DNA of 64,000 nt. Origin: Rhodococcus koreensis. GTDB lineage: Bacteria > Actinomycetota > Actinomycetes > Mycobacteriales > Mycobacteriaceae. The notes beneath the pieces were generated by a model, which was given only the letters and a program-made list of their open reading frames with translations, was not told the origin of the DNA and ran no database searches. Both the position numbers and the translations under genes were made by a program. This document shows, one piece after another, positions 25,497-33,965 of this stretch. The stretch lies in NCBI RefSeq assembly GCF_900105905.1, contig NZ_FNSV01000004.1, forward strand, positions 1 through 64,000, in the 5' to 3' direction. Each line of letters starts with the position of its first letter. Position 1 is the stretch's first letter.

Positions 25497-26066
25497 TCAT
25501 TCTGCCCTGCCGTCGTCGCCGCAGGCAGGGTGACTCTTTGGGTCATTCAAGACGTCGGAAATGCTGATGTGCCCAGCCCGGAATTCGTTTGGGGGGCTGA
25601 TCGGCGGCAGCCCCATGTTCTCGCGGCGTTCATTGACCGAGAAAACGTATTGTGCGAATTCGGATTTGACATGCACATCGGGGAACCGGAGTCGAAGCTC
25701 GTGGATGATTCGACAGCCTTCGTCGTACCACTCGAAGGGATTTATTCCAGATCGCCACCGTGGTCGGGAGCTGAAGTCATCTAGCTCTTCCACGAAGAAC
25801 TTCTGGAACTGGACAGTCCATGCCAGTAGTTCATCCCCGAGGGTTTTATCCATGCCGATTTGGCTGGGAAGAACGTAGGGCTCATCCGAATGACTGATCA
25901 CGAGCTCCTGCGAAGGCCATATCGAGCTGGGATGACCATGCTCAGGGTGAACAACGATGGTGAACACAGAGAACCCCGTCCTTAAAGCCGGACCGTGTAA
26001 AGGGTGCGACGTCGAATCCTGCCATAATCGCGCATCGGTGATGTCCCAGATACCCGGTCCGATCAT
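25497..26066 (-). CDS. Hypothetical protein, 189 aa
   Basis: The soluble product begins MIGPGIWDITDARLWQDSTS and contains FTIVVHPEHGHPSSIWPSQE, ELLAWTVQFQKFFVEELDDF and FEWYDEGCRIIHELRLRFPD. Codon use is lower in GC3 than the neighbours. It has a compact alpha/beta look reminiscent of immunity proteins or phage accessory proteins, but no family is recognised. The start at ATG 26066 is chosen over longer frames, which are arginine/cysteine-rich noise. It lies 25 bp downstream of the IS-disrupted gene on the same strand, so the two may have formed an operon before the insertion. Confidence 0.6.
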   Translation of the reverse strand: MIGPGIWDITDARLWQDSTSHPLHGPALRTGFSVFTIVVHPEHGHPSSIWPSQELVISHSDEPYVLPSQIGMDKTLGDELLAWTVQFQKFFVEELDDFSSRPRWRSGINPFEWYDEGCRIIHELRLRFPDVHVKSEFAQYVFSVNERRENMGLPPISPPNEFRAGHISISDVLNDPKSHPACGDDGRAE

Positions 26067-26091
26067 CGATCGGTGAAGGGACCGCGGGCAC

Positions 26092-26488
26092 TCAGGACAG
26101 CGAACGAGCCCAACTGACTGACTCGAACAGATCCCGCATGCTGTGTTCCTGGCTGTCACGGGTGCCGGGATCGGACACCCACGTCTTGTACAAACCCGGA
26201 GCAGCGCGGTTGATCTGCACCTCCCGCGAGTTGTACGCATCATCCGCAGACAGCGGGCCCACGTCCGCAATCAGCTCTGCACACAGAACCGGGTGAAGCA
26301 GGCCGTCCGTCACACGAGAAGCCAGGAGCCGAACCCAGACGTTCATGCCGGCCTCCCGCCGGTCCATCCGCGGCGCCCCGAGAGGATCGAGAATCGCCCA
26401 TCGACGTTCGGCACGGTTCTCATGGGTAAGACCCGACGTCGCATCGAGAACGATCCTTCCGACTCGGGTATCGAGACCGTGGGCGAAC
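26092..26488 (-). pseudogene. 3' part of a gene split by the IS21 element
   Basis: This segment runs to a stop at 26092 and contains VGRIVLDATSGLTHENRAER and MNVWVRLLASRVTDGLLHPV. It is directly continuous, in frame, with the 5' part at 29102-29347 once the IS and one copy of its 7-bp target duplication are removed. The rejoined protein would be about 211 residues, soluble, with no recognised domain. Internal ATG codons (26367, 26346) exist, but no ribosome site supports independent translation. Confidence 0.75.
26482..26488 (+). repeat. Target-site duplication, left copy (GGCGAAC)
   Basis: GGCGAAC here and at 29102-29108 flank the IS21-family element directly. Confidence 0.85.
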
Positions 26489-26663
26489 TGCTAGCGGACA
26501 TGCCAACCTCCCTGTAGGCGGACACGTTCGTCCCTGCTGACGGACAGCTGATCTCCCTGTCGATGGACATGGGGCCGGCGGTGTGTCGGTCCTGACACCG
26601 ACGCCCCTCCGGGGTTTTGCTCGAGGTCTTCGACCACCTTGAGCGACTCCACCGGAGGGACGC

Positions 26664-28235
26664 ATGAAGAAGTCTGACAGGGACATCATGGAAATTCTCG
26701 AGGCATACGACACCACCGGCAGTGCACACTCCGCTGCGCAGCTGGCCGGGGTCGATCCGAAAACGGTCCGACGCTATGTCGCCGCCCGTGACGCCGGGAT
26801 GCCGGTGACCGGCCCGTCGCGGCGACCGCGCATCGTCGATGACCATCTACCCAAGATCGAGGAGTGGGTCGAGCGCAGCAAAGGCAAGGTCCGTGCCGAC
26901 ATCGTCCACGAACGCCTCGTCGCTCTCGGCTTCGACGGCACCGAACGCACCACCCGACGCGCCGTCGCGGATGCGAAAGCCGCATGGCGGGCCGGACATC
27001 GCCGCACCTACCGACCGTGGATCACCGAACCCGGACTGTGGATGCAATTCGACTGGGGTGAGGGCCCGAAAGTACCCGGGCCCGGTGGGATCATGCGCTC
27101 GACCCTGTTGTTCTGCGCCTGGCTGGCATGGTCACGCTACCGGGTGGTGATCCCGGTGTGGGATCAAACATTGCCGACGTTGATCGCGTGCCTCGATGCC
27201 ACGGTGCGCCGCTTCGGTGGAGTGCCGACCTACGCGTTGACCGACAATCCCCGCACGGTCAGCATCGATCACGTCGCCGGGATCCCGGTGCGGCATCCGC
27301 AGATCGTCGAAACAGCCCGCCACTACGGCATGGCCGTGCACACCTGCGTGCCCTTCGACCCCGAATCGAAGGGTGGCAGCGAAGCAACCGTCAAGATCGC
27401 CAAAGCCGATCTGGTGCCCACCGACGCGAACCTGCTGCCGGACTACACCTCGTTCGCCGACCTCGAGGCCGCGTGCGAGCAGTTCTGCGCCACGGTCAAT
27501 GCGCGTCGGCACCGCGAAAGCGCCCGCGTCCCGGACGAGGCCCTGGCAGAGGAACGCGCCCGGCTGCACACCCTGCCGTCGGCCCCGCACACCCTGGCAT
27601 TGGGCACCACCCGCAGCGTCGCCACCGATCAGACGATCCGGTTCGGGTCGGTGCGGTATTCGACGCCACCGGGGTTGGTCGGCACCGAAGTGTGGGTGCG
27701 CGCTGCCGGCACGGAGCTGGTGGTCGTCGCCGACCTCGATGCATTGCCCCAGGCCCCGGACTGGGCCGAAAACAGAAGGGGTTTGAGTGAAGTTGCGCGA
27801 CATTTACTTTCGACACCGGGGAACCCGCGGATCGACCCGGCGCATTATCCCGATCATCCGCAAGAACCGGGTGGGGCACCGAAGCCACCACGACCGAAGG
27901 CCCGCTCCGCGGCCGAAGCCCGGTTCCTCGACCTCGGGCCCGGGGCGCACACCTGGTTGGTCGCCGCGTCGGCGGCCGGCACGGTCCGGATCCGGGCGAA
28001 GATGACCGCCGCGGTCGAGTTGGCCGCATTCGTCGGCGCCGCCACCGTCGACTCGGCATTGTCGAGACCAGCCGAATCGGGTCGGTTCGCCGAGGGGGAC
28101 CTGCCGGCGATCGTCGCGCACCACACCGCCACCTCAGCCGGGGCGGTTGTCGTCGCCGACGAGAGGCATTCGGTCCAACCCGGTACCGCCGCCTGGGCCG
28201 GATTCGGCAGCACCAGTGCGGAGGCAAGCTCGTGA
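26664..28235 (+). CDS. istA: IS21 transposase IstA
   Basis: The 523-residue protein has an N-terminal HTH (DIMEILEAYDTTGSAHSAAQ, LAGVDPKTVRRY). A DDE integrase core follows: FDWGEG near residue 129 (first Asp), TDNPRTV near 193 (second Asp) and DPESKGGSE near 232-240 (Glu). It ends in a basic, variable tail. IstA cuts and joins the IS ends; IstB helps choose the target. The length is typical for the family (about 500). The ATG follows a weak GGAGGG site. The frame overlaps istB, which implies coupled translation. Confidence 0.95.
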   Translation: MKKSDRDIMEILEAYDTTGSAHSAAQLAGVDPKTVRRYVAARDAGMPVTGPSRRPRIVDDHLPKIEEWVERSKGKVRADIVHERLVALGFDGTERTTRRAVADAKAAWRAGHRRTYRPWITEPGLWMQFDWGEGPKVPGPGGIMRSTLLFCAWLAWSRYRVVIPVWDQTLPTLIACLDATVRRFGGVPTYALTDNPRTVSIDHVAGIPVRHPQIVETARHYGMAVHTCVPFDPESKGGSEATVKIAKADLVPTDANLLPDYTSFADLEAACEQFCATVNARRHRESARVPDEALAEERARLHTLPSAPHTLALGTTRSVATDQTIRFGSVRYSTPPGLVGTEVWVRAAGTELVVVADLDALPQAPDWAENRRGLSEVARHLLSTPGNPRIDPAHYPDHPQEPGGAPKPPRPKARSAAEARFLDLGPGAHTWLVAASAAGTVRIRAKMTAAVELAAFVGAATVDSALSRPAESGRFAEGDLPAIVAHHTATSAGAVVVADERHSVQPGTAAWAGFGSTSAEASS

Positions 28236-29002
28236 ACCCCACCGCGCCACCGCTACCCGACGACCTCCTCGCCGTCCTCAAACGGATGCGCCTGCCCTAC
28301 CTTCGGGCTGCCGCACCGGAGGTGCTCGCCACCGCGAAAGCGCAGCGGTGGGATCCCACCGAGGTCCTCAAGGTCCTTCTCGACGAGGAGGTCCGCGGTC
28401 GGGACGAGGCAACGAAGGCGATGCGCCGCAAAACCGCCGGGCTTCCGGCTGGAAAGACGTTTTCCTCATGGCGGGAACAGGATTCATCGATCCCGGCTCC
28501 TACCCAGCAAGCCCTGAGTACGTTGGAGTGGGTGCAGCGCGCCGAGAACCTGGCGGTCAGCGGACCGTCGGGGACCGGCAAGACCCATTTCGTCGAGGCG
28601 CTCGCGCATGCGGTGATCGACGCGGGAATGCGGGTGTCGTGGTTCACGCTCGAATCGTTGACCGCGGCGATCGGGAGGGCCGCGGTGGACGGGTCGATCA
28701 CCAAGACCATCACCAAGATCACCCGCGCCGAGTTGATCGTGGTCGATGACATCGGGATGCTTCCGTCCGGTCAGGCCGCCGCCGAGGCGTTCTACCGCCT
28801 CGTCGATGCCGCATATGAGCGCCGCAGCGTCGTGGTGACCAGCAACCTGCACCCGTCCGGGTTCGACACGATCATGCCGAAAACGCTCGCGACCGCCGCG
28901 GTCGACCGACTGCTCCACCATGCGCATGTCGTGATCACCGAAGGCACCTCGCTGCGATTGCAGGAGGCCACCGCCGGACGCGGGGTGATGCCCCTGACCT
29001 GA
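28232..29002 (+). CDS. istB: IS21 helper ATPase IstB
   Basis: This 256-residue DnaC/IstB-type AAA+ ATPase has Walker A GPSGTGKTH near residues 110-118, Walker B LIVVDDIG near 169, and SNLHPSGF as sensor region. It forms ATP-dependent filaments on target DNA and activates the IstA transposase (known for IS21). The GTG start overlaps the istA stop (GTGA). The N-terminal helical domain LPDDLLAVLKRMRLPYLRAA is complete, so the protein looks functional. Confidence 0.95.
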   Translation: MNPTAPPLPDDLLAVLKRMRLPYLRAAAPEVLATAKAQRWDPTEVLKVLLDEEVRGRDEATKAMRRKTAGLPAGKTFSSWREQDSSIPAPTQQALSTLEWVQRAENLAVSGPSGTGKTHFVEALAHAVIDAGMRVSWFTLESLTAAIGRAAVDGSITKTITKITRAELIVVDDIGMLPSGQAAAEAFYRLVDAAYERRSVVVTSNLHPSGFDTIMPKTLATAAVDRLLHHAHVVITEGTSLRLQEATAGRGVMPLT

Positions 29003-29101
29003 TGGTGCGGGAGATCAGCTGACCGCCGACAGGGAGATCAGCTGTCCGCGCACAGGGACACCACCTGTCCGCCTACAGGGACGCCCTCATGTCCCTTGAC
29101 A

Positions 29102-29108
29102 GGCGAAC
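29102..29108 (+). repeat. Target-site duplication, right copy (GGCGAAC)
   Basis: This direct copy of 26482-26488 immediately follows the right end of the IS element. Confidence 0.85.
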
Positions 29109-29347
29109 TCGGTTGGCTCCCGTGCGATGGCCTTGCTGAAGTACTCGAGTTGGTCCAGCCCGGAGCGTGGCCCGCCTTCTCTGAGGGGGTAGCCGGACAG
29201 ATCCATCAGGAGGTTGTCGACGGCGTCCCGGAGAAACGGATCCTGAGCAGATGGTGTTCGAAGCCGACGTGCCTCGGCGAGGGTGATAACGCCCTGCAGG
29301 AGAAATTTTTCCACCATTCGCTGGTCCTCACGCATCAACCAGCTCAT
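29102..29347 (-). pseudogene. 5' part of a gene split by the IS21 element
   Basis: From ATG 29347 (GGAG 4 nt upstream; GTG 29377 is an alternative) the frame reads MSWLMREDQRMVEKFLLQGV and GGPRSGLDQLEYFSKAIARE, and enters the IS at the target duplication. Continuation with 26481 downward restores an open frame to 26092. The intact protein of about 211 residues is helical at its N-terminus; no domain is recognised. Two 29-bp repeats with palindromic cores lie about 55 bp upstream of its start, suggesting tight control. Confidence 0.75.
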
Positions 29348-29400
29348 GCCACTCCAGCGGGATCGGTCTCGGTGCACGCCCCCATGGACACAGTGTAAGA

Positions 29401-29458
29401 GCCGACAGATATCGGCACGTCCGATAGCTGCCGACAGATATCGGCACGTCCGATAGCT
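29401..29458. repeat. Two perfect 29-bp tandem repeats with palindromic core
   Basis: Two identical 29-bp units abut (29401-29429 and 29430-29458). Each contains TATCGG-CACGT-CCGATA, a perfect 6-bp inverted repeat with a 5-nt spacer (29410-29426 and 29439-29455). The centres are 29 bp apart. Two units only, so not a CRISPR array. They lie just upstream of the IS-disrupted gene and are probably operators. Confidence 0.75.
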
Positions 29459-29589
29459 GAACCATCACCGGGACCAGGTCTGCGCCGAGCTCAGGCACAC
29501 GCCAGTCGCCGCCCGTTCCGGAAGTGGATCGCCTACCGATAATCGATCGGCATGGGGTGCGGTCAACGATGCGATGGACGCCGCGCCTA

Positions 29590-29916
29590 TCAACGGCCAC
29601 GTCCCGTGACAGCCGACCTCCCCAAAGGGACCTCGGCACACACGATGTCCTCGACCGAGTAGGCGATCGCCCCGCACCGAGGGCACTGCCCGGGCAACTG
29701 TTGGTGTCGGATCATTGCCCAGTGCTCGTCACACAGCAGGTAGTCCACCCCAGCATCGAAGTGACAGCAGTCCTTGACCACCGCCGCCCAGCGGGCCGCA
29801 CGCACGAAGCCGACGGGGTCACCCGGGAAGTACTGGGGATGCTCCGCGCAGAACTCACACGGCAACTCCGTGCGAACGATCGACGGCATCGGGGCGGAGT
29901 GAGCCACCTCGTCCAT
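29590..29916 (-). CDS. Small protein with zinc-ribbon-like cysteines, 108 aa
   Basis: The protein has CEFCAEH near residue 20, CC/H residues in DCCHFDAGVDYLLCDEHW, and CPRCG near residue 83, suggesting one or two zinc sites. There is no signal peptide. The ATG at 29916 follows GGGGAGGTG. The longer open frame upstream overlaps the prepilin peptidase and is not credible. It lies directly downstream of the peptidase gene (71 bp) on the same strand. Function is unknown. Confidence 0.6.
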   Translation of the reverse strand: MDEVAHSAPMPSIVRTELPCEFCAEHPQYFPGDPVGFVRAARWAAVVKDCCHFDAGVDYLLCDEHWAMIRHQQLPGQCPRCGAIAYSVEDIVCAEVPLGRSAVTGRGR

Positions 29917-29987
29917 ACCTGTACACCTCCCCGCTCTCTGGAGACCAGTATGCAACCGATCCTCGACCACCCTCCCGTCAAAGGCGT

Positions 29988-30860
29988 TCAAACCCAGACG
30001 ATCCACCACAGCGGCGGGACGGCCATGGCCACGGCGGTTCCGGCGACGAGGAACGGTGCGAAACCGAACTCTCCCAGGTCTTTCTGACGCCGGATCGACT
30101 TCACCCCCGCCATCACCACGAGCGCCAAAATGTTCGGTAGCAACATGCCCGCGAGCACATTCATCCAGCCGACCCACCCCAGCGCTGCACCGAGGATGAA
30201 GCTCAGCCGCACGTCGGCGAGCCCGGGATAGCCGCCCGTGATGATCGCGAACGCAAGGTTGAACGCGAACACCAACGCTCCAGCGAGAAGTGCGCGCCCA
30301 CCTGCCGCAGGATCTTGATCCACCGCCACCGCGAACGCCCCCAACATCAGGCCCACTGCGCTGGTCAGCCGGATCAAGGTCAGCGGAAACCGCAGCGTGA
30401 AGTGATCGATCCACGCTGCCCACACGCACAGCAGGCTCAGCACTAGCCAGGCAGGCAAGATCGCGTCGCCGCCGGCGAACATGACGGCGCCGAACCACAT
30501 TACTGCGGTCAGCGCCGCGGGACCGAACCGCCGGGAGCAGCCCTCTGTCGGGATCTCGACGGCAGCACACAACCTGGTCATCATCGGTGCTGTCACCACG
30601 CTCAACGCCGCACCAGCCGCGGCACTGGTGACGGCCACCCACCACAGCCCGGCGGTGCCGTATTCGGCATCAATCCACCGCGCCGCGAACCACACCACCA
30701 CACTCGCGACGACGACAAGCCCAGCAGGCGCGTACACCGTCGCCGACAAGTGGTCACTGCGTTGCCCTGCCGCATTTTCAGCACCGACGGCCGGCGATTG
30801 CGGCTCCTCGCTGGGACCACTGCCCGCCAGCTCGGACGTCGGTTCGGTCATCGTGGGCAC
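29988..30860 (-). CDS. A24-family prepilin peptidase (Tad/Flp pilin processing)
   Basis: The 290-residue polytopic membrane protein has about seven hydrophobic helices after a 45-residue polar tail. The two aspartates of A24 peptidases are visible in WAAWIDHFTLRFPLTLI and GGYPGLADVRLSFILGAALG (the GxGD-like motif is here GLAD). It would cleave the Flp-type pilin encoded at 39174-39431 after its glycine. Compared with classical TadV/CpaA it is about 100 residues longer and has LAD rather than GGD, so it is a divergent member. It lies 2.4 kb downstream of the main tad operon on the same strand, separated by two plus-strand genes. Confidence 0.75.
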   Translation of the reverse strand: MPTMTEPTSELAGSGPSEEPQSPAVGAENAAGQRSDHLSATVYAPAGLVVVASVVVWFAARWIDAEYGTAGLWWVAVTSAAAGAALSVVTAPMMTRLCAAVEIPTEGCSRRFGPAALTAVMWFGAVMFAGGDAILPAWLVLSLLCVWAAWIDHFTLRFPLTLIRLTSAVGLMLGAFAVAVDQDPAAGGRALLAGALVFAFNLAFAIITGGYPGLADVRLSFILGAALGWVGWMNVLAGMLLPNILALVVMAGVKSIRRQKDLGEFGFAPFLVAGTAVAMAVPPLWWIVWV

Positions 30861-31101
30861 TCCTCCGCAACTGTGCGACAGACATCAGGATGGATCGACA
30901 CTAGCCGTCCACCTGGACAGTCTCAGCACCACCGAGCCGATGCGGGAGCCCGCCCACCCACTGGAAGGGTCTTCGAGAAGCCGCAGCCTGAAACGCTGGA
31001 GCGACCGTGGTCGCGACAAGCGTCGTTCTGTCCAGGTCATCACATATCACTGGGCTCGACAATGCGTCCTCCCTGCCGGACTGGAAGAGAAGCGAGCACT
31101 C

Positions 31102-31632
31102 GTGAATCGACGAACCACCAGCAAAATTGCTGCACTGCCCCTCATCACGGCCGCCATCCTCACCGGGTGCAGCAGCACACAAGCCGAGACCGCATCCTCG
31201 TCAGCCGAACCAACTGCTGCCGCCACACGCGTCGAGTGGTCGGCGAACCCCACCACCGTCGGTCAAGGTCAACCCGAAGTGACCGCCCCTCAGACCCGGC
31301 TATCCGAGACACAGCCGGCGACGACTACCACGCAGACCACCGCTGCCGCCGCATTGCCGCCCACAACTGCTCAGTGCGGAACCGTCACGAACAACCTGAA
31401 CGGTGCGACTGCACCTGTGATCATCATCGCCGGGACTCCGAGCTGCCCAGCAGCACTGAGCATCAGTGATCGCTACCTCAACGACCGCACGATCGCCACA
31501 CAAGGACAAGGACGATTCGCTGTCATCGACGGTTGGCACTGCAACTGGCCCTACCTTCCGGACCGATCACACGCCGACTCCTACCTGCAATGCGTCGACC
31601 CGACCGGCAATGCCGTCAAGATCGGCGACTAA
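31102..31632 (+). CDS. Lipoprotein, 176 aa
   Basis: The signal sequence (NRRTTSKIAALPLITAAIL) ends in a lipobox LTGC, followed by a Ser/Thr/Ala-rich linker. A C-terminal domain of about 75 residues (CGTVTNNLNGATAPVIIIAG through WPYLPDRSHADSYLQCVDP) has cysteines that could form disulfides. The GTG at 31102 is chosen because it begins the signal peptide; the frame is open much further upstream, antisense to the peptidase gene. It is divergent from the prepilin peptidase. Similar Rhodococcus lipoproteins with this C-terminal domain exist, function unknown. Confidence 0.75.
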   Translation: MNRRTTSKIAALPLITAAILTGCSSTQAETASSSAEPTAAATRVEWSANPTTVGQGQPEVTAPQTRLSETQPATTTTQTTAAAALPPTTAQCGTVTNNLNGATAPVIIIAGTPSCPAALSISDRYLNDRTIATQGQGRFAVIDGWHCNWPYLPDRSHADSYLQCVDPTGNAVKIGD

Positions 31633-31732
31633 CACAGAACACCGAGGCACACCGAACCTCGTGCAGCCCACGCACGACACGCCGACATCGGCGCTCGCAC
31701 GAACGACACCAAACGAAGGCACTATTGATTTC

Positions 31733-32323
31733 ATGGGGGCACCAGTGAAGAAGACCACGCGCAACTCACGCCGGCCGTATCGTGGCCGCTCCACATCGCC
31801 GGTCCGCAGCTATGCGGAATACGCCAAGCGCCTCGCCGCCGGAGCGAAAACCATCGTCATCGACGCCGACCCGGAGAGCTGGCTGGACCTTGGTCACATC
31901 CCCAACCAAGTCGAGGTCAAAGTTATCGGACAAACCTGCGCGGGAATCGCCGGCGGCTCCATCGCAGCCGCCGGCCGATGCTTCGTCCAAGCGTCCAACC
32001 ACGCCAGGGTGACTGCCTACGAGCATGCTCACATCGAAGCCTTCGACGACAGCACCGTCGATGCCCGCGGTAAGAGCCATATCGTCGGTACCGACAACGC
32101 CAGGATCCGCGCAGAAGACAGCGCGATCGTCTTCGCGCACAGCCACTGCCACGTCCAAGCCAACGGACAAACTCTTATCGCCGCCACTGACACCACCACC
32201 GTCCGCATCGACGGCGAGGCCCACGTCCGAGTGAGCCCAAGCGTGCACACCACCGGGCCCGGTCAACCCGCGAATATCGAAACCCATCCGATCAGCCGCC
32301 TCGCACGCCACCTGAATTTCTGA
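31733..32323 (+). CDS. Beta-helix-like repeat protein, 196 aa
   Basis: Residues about 60-165 are built of short repeats of alternating small and polar residues (ARVTAYEHAHIEAFDDSTVD, ARGKSHIVGTDNARIRAEDS, AIVFAHSHCHVQANGQTLIA). This resembles right-handed beta-helix or bactofilin-like scaffolds. The N-terminus is basic and carries no signal peptide. Start ATG 31733; GTG 31745 is an alternative with GGGGG upstream. It is convergent with the secreted protein at 32355. It might be a cytoskeletal or scaffold element, which is speculative. Confidence 0.6.
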   Translation: MGAPVKKTTRNSRRPYRGRSTSPVRSYAEYAKRLAAGAKTIVIDADPESWLDLGHIPNQVEVKVIGQTCAGIAGGSIAAAGRCFVQASNHARVTAYEHAHIEAFDDSTVDARGKSHIVGTDNARIRAEDSAIVFAHSHCHVQANGQTLIAATDTTTVRIDGEAHVRVSPSVHTTGPGQPANIETHPISRLARHLNF

Positions 32324-32354
32324 GCGAAAACGATTCCAGCAGTGTGCACGCCAG

Positions 32355-33302
32355 TCAGTTCGGCGTTACGAGCACCTGTAGCTCGCCGATCCTTTGCTGG
32401 TACGTAGAGGTCAGAGGTACAGGAACAACACCTCCCGCAGCTCCTCCCGGCCATGCGGCGGTCCAATTCACGAGCCACGCAGAGGTCGCTGAAACCTTGA
32501 ATGTCCCGCCGGGCTCTGTGATCGAAGTTTTCTCGATGTGATGACCACACGTCGGGGATGGCATTCCACTCGGCGGCGTTACTGGGCTGGCATCGACAAT
32601 GTCGGCATATGGGGTGAACGGCAGTAGAGCACCAGGGCAAATCACAGGTGGGCTTCCGTCTCCGTAATTTATGGTCACACTGGTGTTTACGGCCGTCGCG
32701 GTGACCACCACCCCGCCTGGACCAGGAACTACCCGTGTAACCGGACCGATATTCGTCTCCCTAATCTGGTCGGGGCAGAGCCAAGCCCATGAAAATTTGC
32801 CGACTAATCCGGTTCTCCCACCTGGGAAATCAGCAGGTTCGGGAGTCCAGCACATCGGCGGTTCCTCGAGTTGCATGCCGGTCACGGCCGTACCCACAAC
32901 GTTCATGACCTGGGCCATACTCACTGGGGTGGCCGGCATACCCACATCCGGGCTCAGCGGAACGCAGTCTGTGAATCGGCCGCACGCCTTCAGCTGCTCC
33001 CTAACCGGAGGTCCTGTGGGGGCTGCTACGACGTCACTGCCACCACCGCTGTATCCAGACCCGCCGCCGCCCGTCCCCGCTGCACTCGCCCCTGGGGAGC
33101 CTCCGGAGCCAGGTGACGCCGAAGGTACCTGGACGTAGCTGCCTTGCACTGTGATGTTCGAGCCGCCGTTTCCCATGCCAGGGCTGACGTCGATGCCTCC
33201 AGAACCGAAGCCAGGTTGTCCAAGCGCTGAGTGTGGCGATGCGACCAGGCTTCCCAGAACGAGCGCGCCGATCACGGTCGCATGACGACGACGATTTGGC
33301 AT
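32355..33302 (-). CDS. Secreted protein at the end of the tad operon, 315 aa
   Basis: A signal peptide (MPNRRRHATVIGALVLGSLV, ASPHSALGQ) is followed by a Gly/Ser-rich region, a central domain with CGRFTDCVPLSP and PPMCWTPEPADFPGG, and a beta-rich C-terminal part (TINYGDGSPPVICPGALLPF). The product is exported and cysteine-containing. The ATG at 33302 follows AAGGAGAAC. It lies 13 bp downstream of a lipoprotein gene. It could be a surface component or chaperone of the pilus; no family is recognised with certainty. Confidence 0.65.
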   Translation of the reverse strand: MPNRRRHATVIGALVLGSLVASPHSALGQPGFGSGGIDVSPGMGNGGSNITVQGSYVQVPSASPGSGGSPGASAAGTGGGGSGYSGGGSDVVAAPTGPPVREQLKACGRFTDCVPLSPDVGMPATPVSMAQVMNVVGTAVTGMQLEEPPMCWTPEPADFPGGRTGLVGKFSWAWLCPDQIRETNIGPVTRVVPGPGGVVVTATAVNTSVTINYGDGSPPVICPGALLPFTPYADIVDASPVTPPSGMPSPTCGHHIEKTSITEPGGTFKVSATSAWLVNWTAAWPGGAAGGVVPVPLTSTYQQRIGELQVLVTPN

Positions 33303-33315
33303 GTGTTCTCCTTGG

Positions 33316-33954
33316 TTATGGTGCATCGCACGGTGCGTATCGGCCTGCTGCATCGCTGGTGACTCGCCAGCCGTTTGCATCGGGCCAATCCGCATTCCGG
33401 ACGGTCAACTGGGCGAGCACAAACTGCGGACGGTTGACGTCGTAGGCGGGACTGCCGTCTGACTTCGTCCAGGTCATACCGGAGATGTCGGTGCAGGCGC
33501 GCACGTGGACCCAGGCGGGTCCGGATATAGCCTTGCCGTCGTCGCCTACCGGTATGCCGGCGTCGGTGATCTTCGCATCGACAACCGTGATTGCCCCATC
33601 ACTCCTCACGTTCTGAGACCGGTGCAACGTGAGGTCGGCCCTCCAGTCATCCAGCACGGGGCCACCGGCGACGGTGTCGAGCTGTTCGATCGGTACCGCG
33701 GGATCGGCGTCGAGGCGCGCCCAAACCGCATAGAAGTCGTTGACCTTCGCAAGCGCCTGTTCCCGTGCCAGCTCGTCAGGAGTCTTGTTCGAGGTGTCTG
33801 CCCCGTCGGGCCCCTCGAACGCCGGGTCACCGGTGACAGTGAGCTCTACCGCCGGATCCGCCGCGTCGGTGTCGGAGCAGGCGGTCACGCCGACCAATAG
33901 TGTCGTGGCAGCCAAGGCAGCGACGGCGGTTCGGCGGATGGTGGTGTGTGCCAT
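33316..33954 (-). CDS. Lipoprotein of the tad operon (paralogue 1), 212 aa
   Basis: The signal peptide ends in lipobox VTAC (TTLLVGVTACSD). The mature part contains DELAREQALAKVNDFYAVWA, ARLDADPAVPIEQLDTVAGG and WPDANGWRVTSDAAGRYAPC. It is clearly related to the next lipoprotein upstream (KVNEYYTVLARLSADPAANP, WPDPAGWRVTADYTLPGTPC), so the pair arose by duplication. Both are probably attached to the outer face of the membrane. The ATG at 33954 has AGGAGATAC upstream. The function within Tad secretion is unknown. Confidence 0.75.
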   Translation of the reverse strand: MAHTTIRRTAVAALAATTLLVGVTACSDTDAADPAVELTVTGDPAFEGPDGADTSNKTPDELAREQALAKVNDFYAVWARLDADPAVPIEQLDTVAGGPVLDDWRADLTLHRSQNVRSDGAITVVDAKITDAGIPVGDDGKAISGPAWVHVRACTDISGMTWTKSDGSPAYDVNRPQFVLAQLTVRNADWPDANGWRVTSDAAGRYAPCDAP

Positions 33955-33965
33955 AGTCGTATCTC

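Larger units (their letters stand above)
26489..29101 (+). mobile_element. IS21-family insertion sequence, 2613 bp, complete
   Basis: The element carries istA and istB overlapping by 4 nt. Its imperfect terminal repeats start TGCTAGCGGACATG (left) and TGTCAAGGGACATG (right, reversed), and both continue after 6 nt with TCCCTGTAGGCGGACA. Further inside, GGACAGCTGATCTCCCTGTC occurs near both ends, giving the multiple terminal repeats typical of IS21. It is flanked by 7-bp direct repeats GGCGAAC, within the 4-8 bp usual for the family. It lies inside a minus-strand gene whose halves remain in frame, so the insertion is fairly recent and the element looks intact. No passenger gene is present. Confidence 0.93.

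Noticed and set aside
29401..29458. CRISPR array
   Set aside because: Two abutting 29-bp repeats with no spacers between them.
30481..31101. N-terminal extension of the lipoprotein
   Set aside because: Would bury the signal peptide and is antisense to the prepilin peptidase.
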